A program made the position numbers and the translations under genes. From Trichinella spiralis (lineage: Eukaryota; Nematoda; Enoplea; Trichinellida; Trichinellidae), in the NCBI GenBank assembly GCA_000181795.3, contig CM012954.1, forward strand, positions 5,878,229 to 5,942,228: a DNA stretch of 64,000 nucleotides, written 5' to 3'. The number at the start of each line of letters is the position of its first letter. Positions within the stretch are counted from its first letter, which is position 1. Of the stretch, positions 61,182-64,000 are shown piece after piece. The notes beneath the pieces are model-generated. The model worked only from the letters and a program-made list of their open reading frames with translations. It did no database searches and was not told the DNA's origin.

Positions 61182-64000
61182 AGAATTCAATCAATCAGAA
61201 CTGATTTTACTGATTTTATTTTTTAAATTTTGCGCATACTTTTTTTTGTTTCCTAAAGCGCACAACATTTTAATGTGCCTTATAAAAAAACTTACACACA
61301 CACGCACATATATATATATATATAATATGCATTGCAATTTTCAGTGTTTTTTATCTTTTCTTGAATTTGTTTTCTCATTACTTATGCTATAATTTTTTCA
61401 GGGAAAACAACTTAAACAACTAATAAATTACGCCTTATCGATTTGTAAGCTTGTTGATGAGGTGTAATGCACCGGAGAATTGCTGTGTAATGCATAAGCA
61501 AAATCAGCAGCAATATTACACTAGAATTAGAAGATTTTTTTTGGTGAGAAAATTTCAGTTTGACAATTAATAAAATTATCTACCATGCTCACTTATCAAA
61601 CTCTTTCAAATATATCCATCTCTGTTATCTGAATTCATATAACTTCTTTGCCATCCGCAAGACTGCTGCATCAGACGACAAAGAAAATGGGTTTGATTTA
61701 TCTGCACGAAGCAGGACATATACAAATTTCCACTTTATGAAATTTCCATGCAAATCAGTCTCCACTATGAGCATACGATGAATGACGAAGCATTGGAGAT
61801 GTGTAATTTCAGGGACAATTCAATTGCCGGTAAGAAATACAAAGTTTTGTTTTATAGAAAAATAACAGAATAATTATTAATCTACTTGACATGTAATTTT
61901 TAGGCATATTTTCTATATCATCATCAGTTGTTTAAACTTCTTTAAACAGGTTTTTTAAAGTTTATTTATGAATTACTGATTATTCAATGTGCGCTGCTTT
62001 TCTGAACGACTCAGCATGATCGACAGGAATAACAAGTGGAATAACTCTGTTTCTGAATGTATTGCAAAAAGATCTGTTTTGGAAGAAAATTATTTTATTA
62101 CGTGTTTGCTAATTTCGCAAGAAAATAAGGTTGCAGTATTTCAGATCAATAGTATGTATATTCAGCGTTCAGCTGTCACTGATATTCAGCTGAGGAAGTG
62201 CGGTTCAACAAAAAGCGACAACTCAACTTGAAACAAAATCACCAACAAATCCATAAACAGGTATACATAACCAACCATTCATTTAAATAATAATAAAACA
62301 ACAGAAAAAATGAAAAGGTATTTAGATTAACGAAGATCAAGAAGTTTCTAATAAGCATTCACGACTCAAAAGGGTAACTGTTCTACATTCTACATACAAT
62401 AAATACTTTATTGAATTTCAATGAAATCGTAATAACTTTTAGTACTTAGTAAAGTTTAGCATAATGTTTACATACCATTACGCTATAACTGGGCAAATAT
62501 GAATTTACGTCACCAAAGGCAAGTTCATATTATTCTAATTCCTCAAGCTTGACACACTTTTCAAAGGATCATATTCATAGTTATTCATAGCCTTCACAGT
62601 AATATTATATGTGAAAATCATCGGTCAAGAAACGCCCTAAAGTGTCCGCTTCGATATCATCGACAGTTAAGAGGTAAGTCACTTGTACAATTGTACTAAC
62701 GTTCTTCGTATGAATCCCATCCTTTCATTTTGACTAATTCTTATTTAAGACGCACATTTAATTAAAGAAATTGCGTTTAAGAAATTTCAAAATTTAAGGA
62801 TGCTATATGCCATAAGGAAAAATCAGGAACAAATTTCAACTCCACCATACACTTCTCTTTGCTCGTTCATTTGAAGACTTGCCATAAATTTTCACAAACC
62901 TGTTATTTTTTCATTTCATTTTGTATACGTCATTTCTTATCATTCCGTTCAAACTAATATCGCATTTTTCTGCCATCGCCAATTTGAGAAAAATGGCCAA
63001 AACGTTTTTGTCGAAATATCTACCTTTGTTAAATCGCGAATGATCACAATGACAAATCATAAGTGTTATGGAAAGTTTCAGCTAAAACGCAGGGTAAATT
63101 TGGAATAAATGTCCTCTAAAGTTAGGGCATTGCGCCTATATTAATACATAGGAAAGATGCACATCTATAACTTCCCCCACAGGGAACTGGAATGCGTGAT
63201 TTTAAGCGAACGCTACCTTTTTGACATTTGAGTAAACTGAGCATTCAAACTGTGCTACCATATGCAACATTTTACTTTTTTGGACAAATTAGAACGTTTT
63301 AGAAAGTCTCATGGCAAACTAACACGATCAACAACTACCAACAAATATTGTTGAATAAACGGTATCTAAAGTTTGCATGCGCCTATTCTTATTATTATTG
63401 AATTTTTTCTTCATTTATGGGAACAGTATTGTACAATTATTTATTACAGAAACTAACAATAATACTCAGTTGATTATTTAATGAGATATTTGACAAAATT
63501 GCTTGTTAGCAAAGGTGTCATTTACAGAGGGAAAGAATACATGATTCCATGAAAACTGTAAATAAAACGTTTTATTTTCAATAATTCTTATTTCAGTATC
63601 ATTTTTAATCAATTAAATTGCGTAAATAAAAATTTAGATTTCAAGGGGTTTCTGTATTACAAAAGTGAAATTCAGGCACAAATGTAATTGGAATCAGCAA
63701 CTTTTGCTCACGGGTATTCGCTCAAATTCTTGTATAAATGCTAATGAAATGCAATTATAAGATGTATTATTAAGTGCGCAGGTTTCGATTCCGTCTCAGA
63801 TGTCCCCACTAAAATCGCATCTTTGTGCAACTATTTTGGCAATATTTATTCAAATACGCTTCCATGCATCGTGAGATAAGGTTTGTTGTGATTCAGTAAA
63901 TTTTTCTGATCAATTGAAATCATTTTTTTGGAAGAAATTAAAATTTTTCGACTTTTCAAAAAGCAAGGCTATACCCTTTGCTGTTTTTGTTATTTTCAAA
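61182..64000. other. 3' flank and AT-rich DNA with weak coding-like fragments
   Basis: A TA run lies at about 61308-61324. At 61709-61831 (plus) a frame reads KQDIYKFPLYEISMQISLHY and onward to a GTAAGA donor-like site. Further on, 62014-62231 encodes MIDRNNKWNNSVSECIAKRS and ends in TGA. They might be exons of a small gene, but I found no phase-consistent join, so no gene is called. From 62300 to the end the sequence is AT-rich without recognised features. Confidence 0.3.

Noticed and set aside
63775-63815. GGTTTCGATTCCG, similar to a tRNA B-box
   Set aside because: It has one extra base versus the B-box and no acceptor stem, A-box or cloverleaf around it.
1-64000. CRISPR arrays, bacterial operons, toxins, LTR or other virus-like elements
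   Set aside because: No repeat-spacer pattern, no bacterial gene structure, and no reverse transcriptase, integrase, capsid or transposase motif was recognised in any frame inspected.

Overview
The window looks like nuclear DNA of an AT-rich ecdysozoan invertebrate, most likely a nematode and perhaps one of the early-branching Trichinella-like lineage. This is an inference. The support is AT-rich DNA with many triplet repeats, genes split by many introns (some only about 50 bp, with TTTCAG/TTTTAG acceptors), and a gene set that includes a GFI1/PAG-3-type zinc-finger repressor, a long secreted chitin-binding protein of the eggshell type, and eggshell-like peritrophin-A repeats. I see no plasmid, phage, virus-like element or intact transposon, and no convincing tRNA or rRNA.

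Layout: (1) 1-4.0 kb, a plus-strand PAR-type bZIP repressor with a 5' UTR intron and long glutamine runs. (2) 4.65-6.02 kb, minus strand: C1D (exosome cofactor) followed 220 bp downstream by a possible two-exon gene for a 91-residue membrane protein. (3) 6.5-8.7 kb, plus strand: an aftiphilin-like clathrin/AP-1 adaptor, head to head with C1D. (4) 9.4-12.9 kb, minus strand: a three-exon Ly6/Quiver-type GPI-anchored protein whose signal-peptide exon is 2.3 kb upstream. (5) 12.9-22.6 kb: long non-coding stretch with triplet repeats, a GC-rich island and a few orphan exon-like frames. (6) 22.6-26.6 kb, plus strand: the GFI1/PAG-3 six-finger gene with a 2.76-kb intron. (7) 26.6-32.0 kb: mostly empty, with a coding-like island at 30.5-30.9 kb. 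(8) 32.07-32.74 kb: SF3B6 (SF3b p14). (9) 33.6-38.95 kb: an eight-exon, 1276-residue secreted chitin-binding protein. (10) 39.85-41.33 kb, minus strand: a two-WH2 actin-binding protein, tail to tail with the previous gene. (11) 41.3-50.2 kb: empty AT-rich DNA. (12) 50.2-61.2 kb: a 16-exon, 2106-residue coiled-coil protein of the MTCL/SOGA microtubule-crosslinking family. (13) 61.2-64 kb: AT-rich flank with weak coding-like fragments.

The genes do not form one pathway. They are single-copy housekeeping genes (C1D, SF3B6, aftiphilin) mixed with developmental or neuronal regulators (bZIP, PAG-3-like, Ly6/Quiver) and cytoskeletal genes (WH2, MTCL). The regulators sit in large non-coding tracts and the housekeeping genes are compact. 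All exon joins were worked out by eye from splice sites and reading phase and are models, not transcript-supported facts. I did not find a convincing previously undescribed system. The best leads are the possible autoregulatory sites of the PAG-3-like gene, the mosaic chitin-binding protein with an internal convertase site, and the cysteine-motif N-terminus on the MTCL protein.
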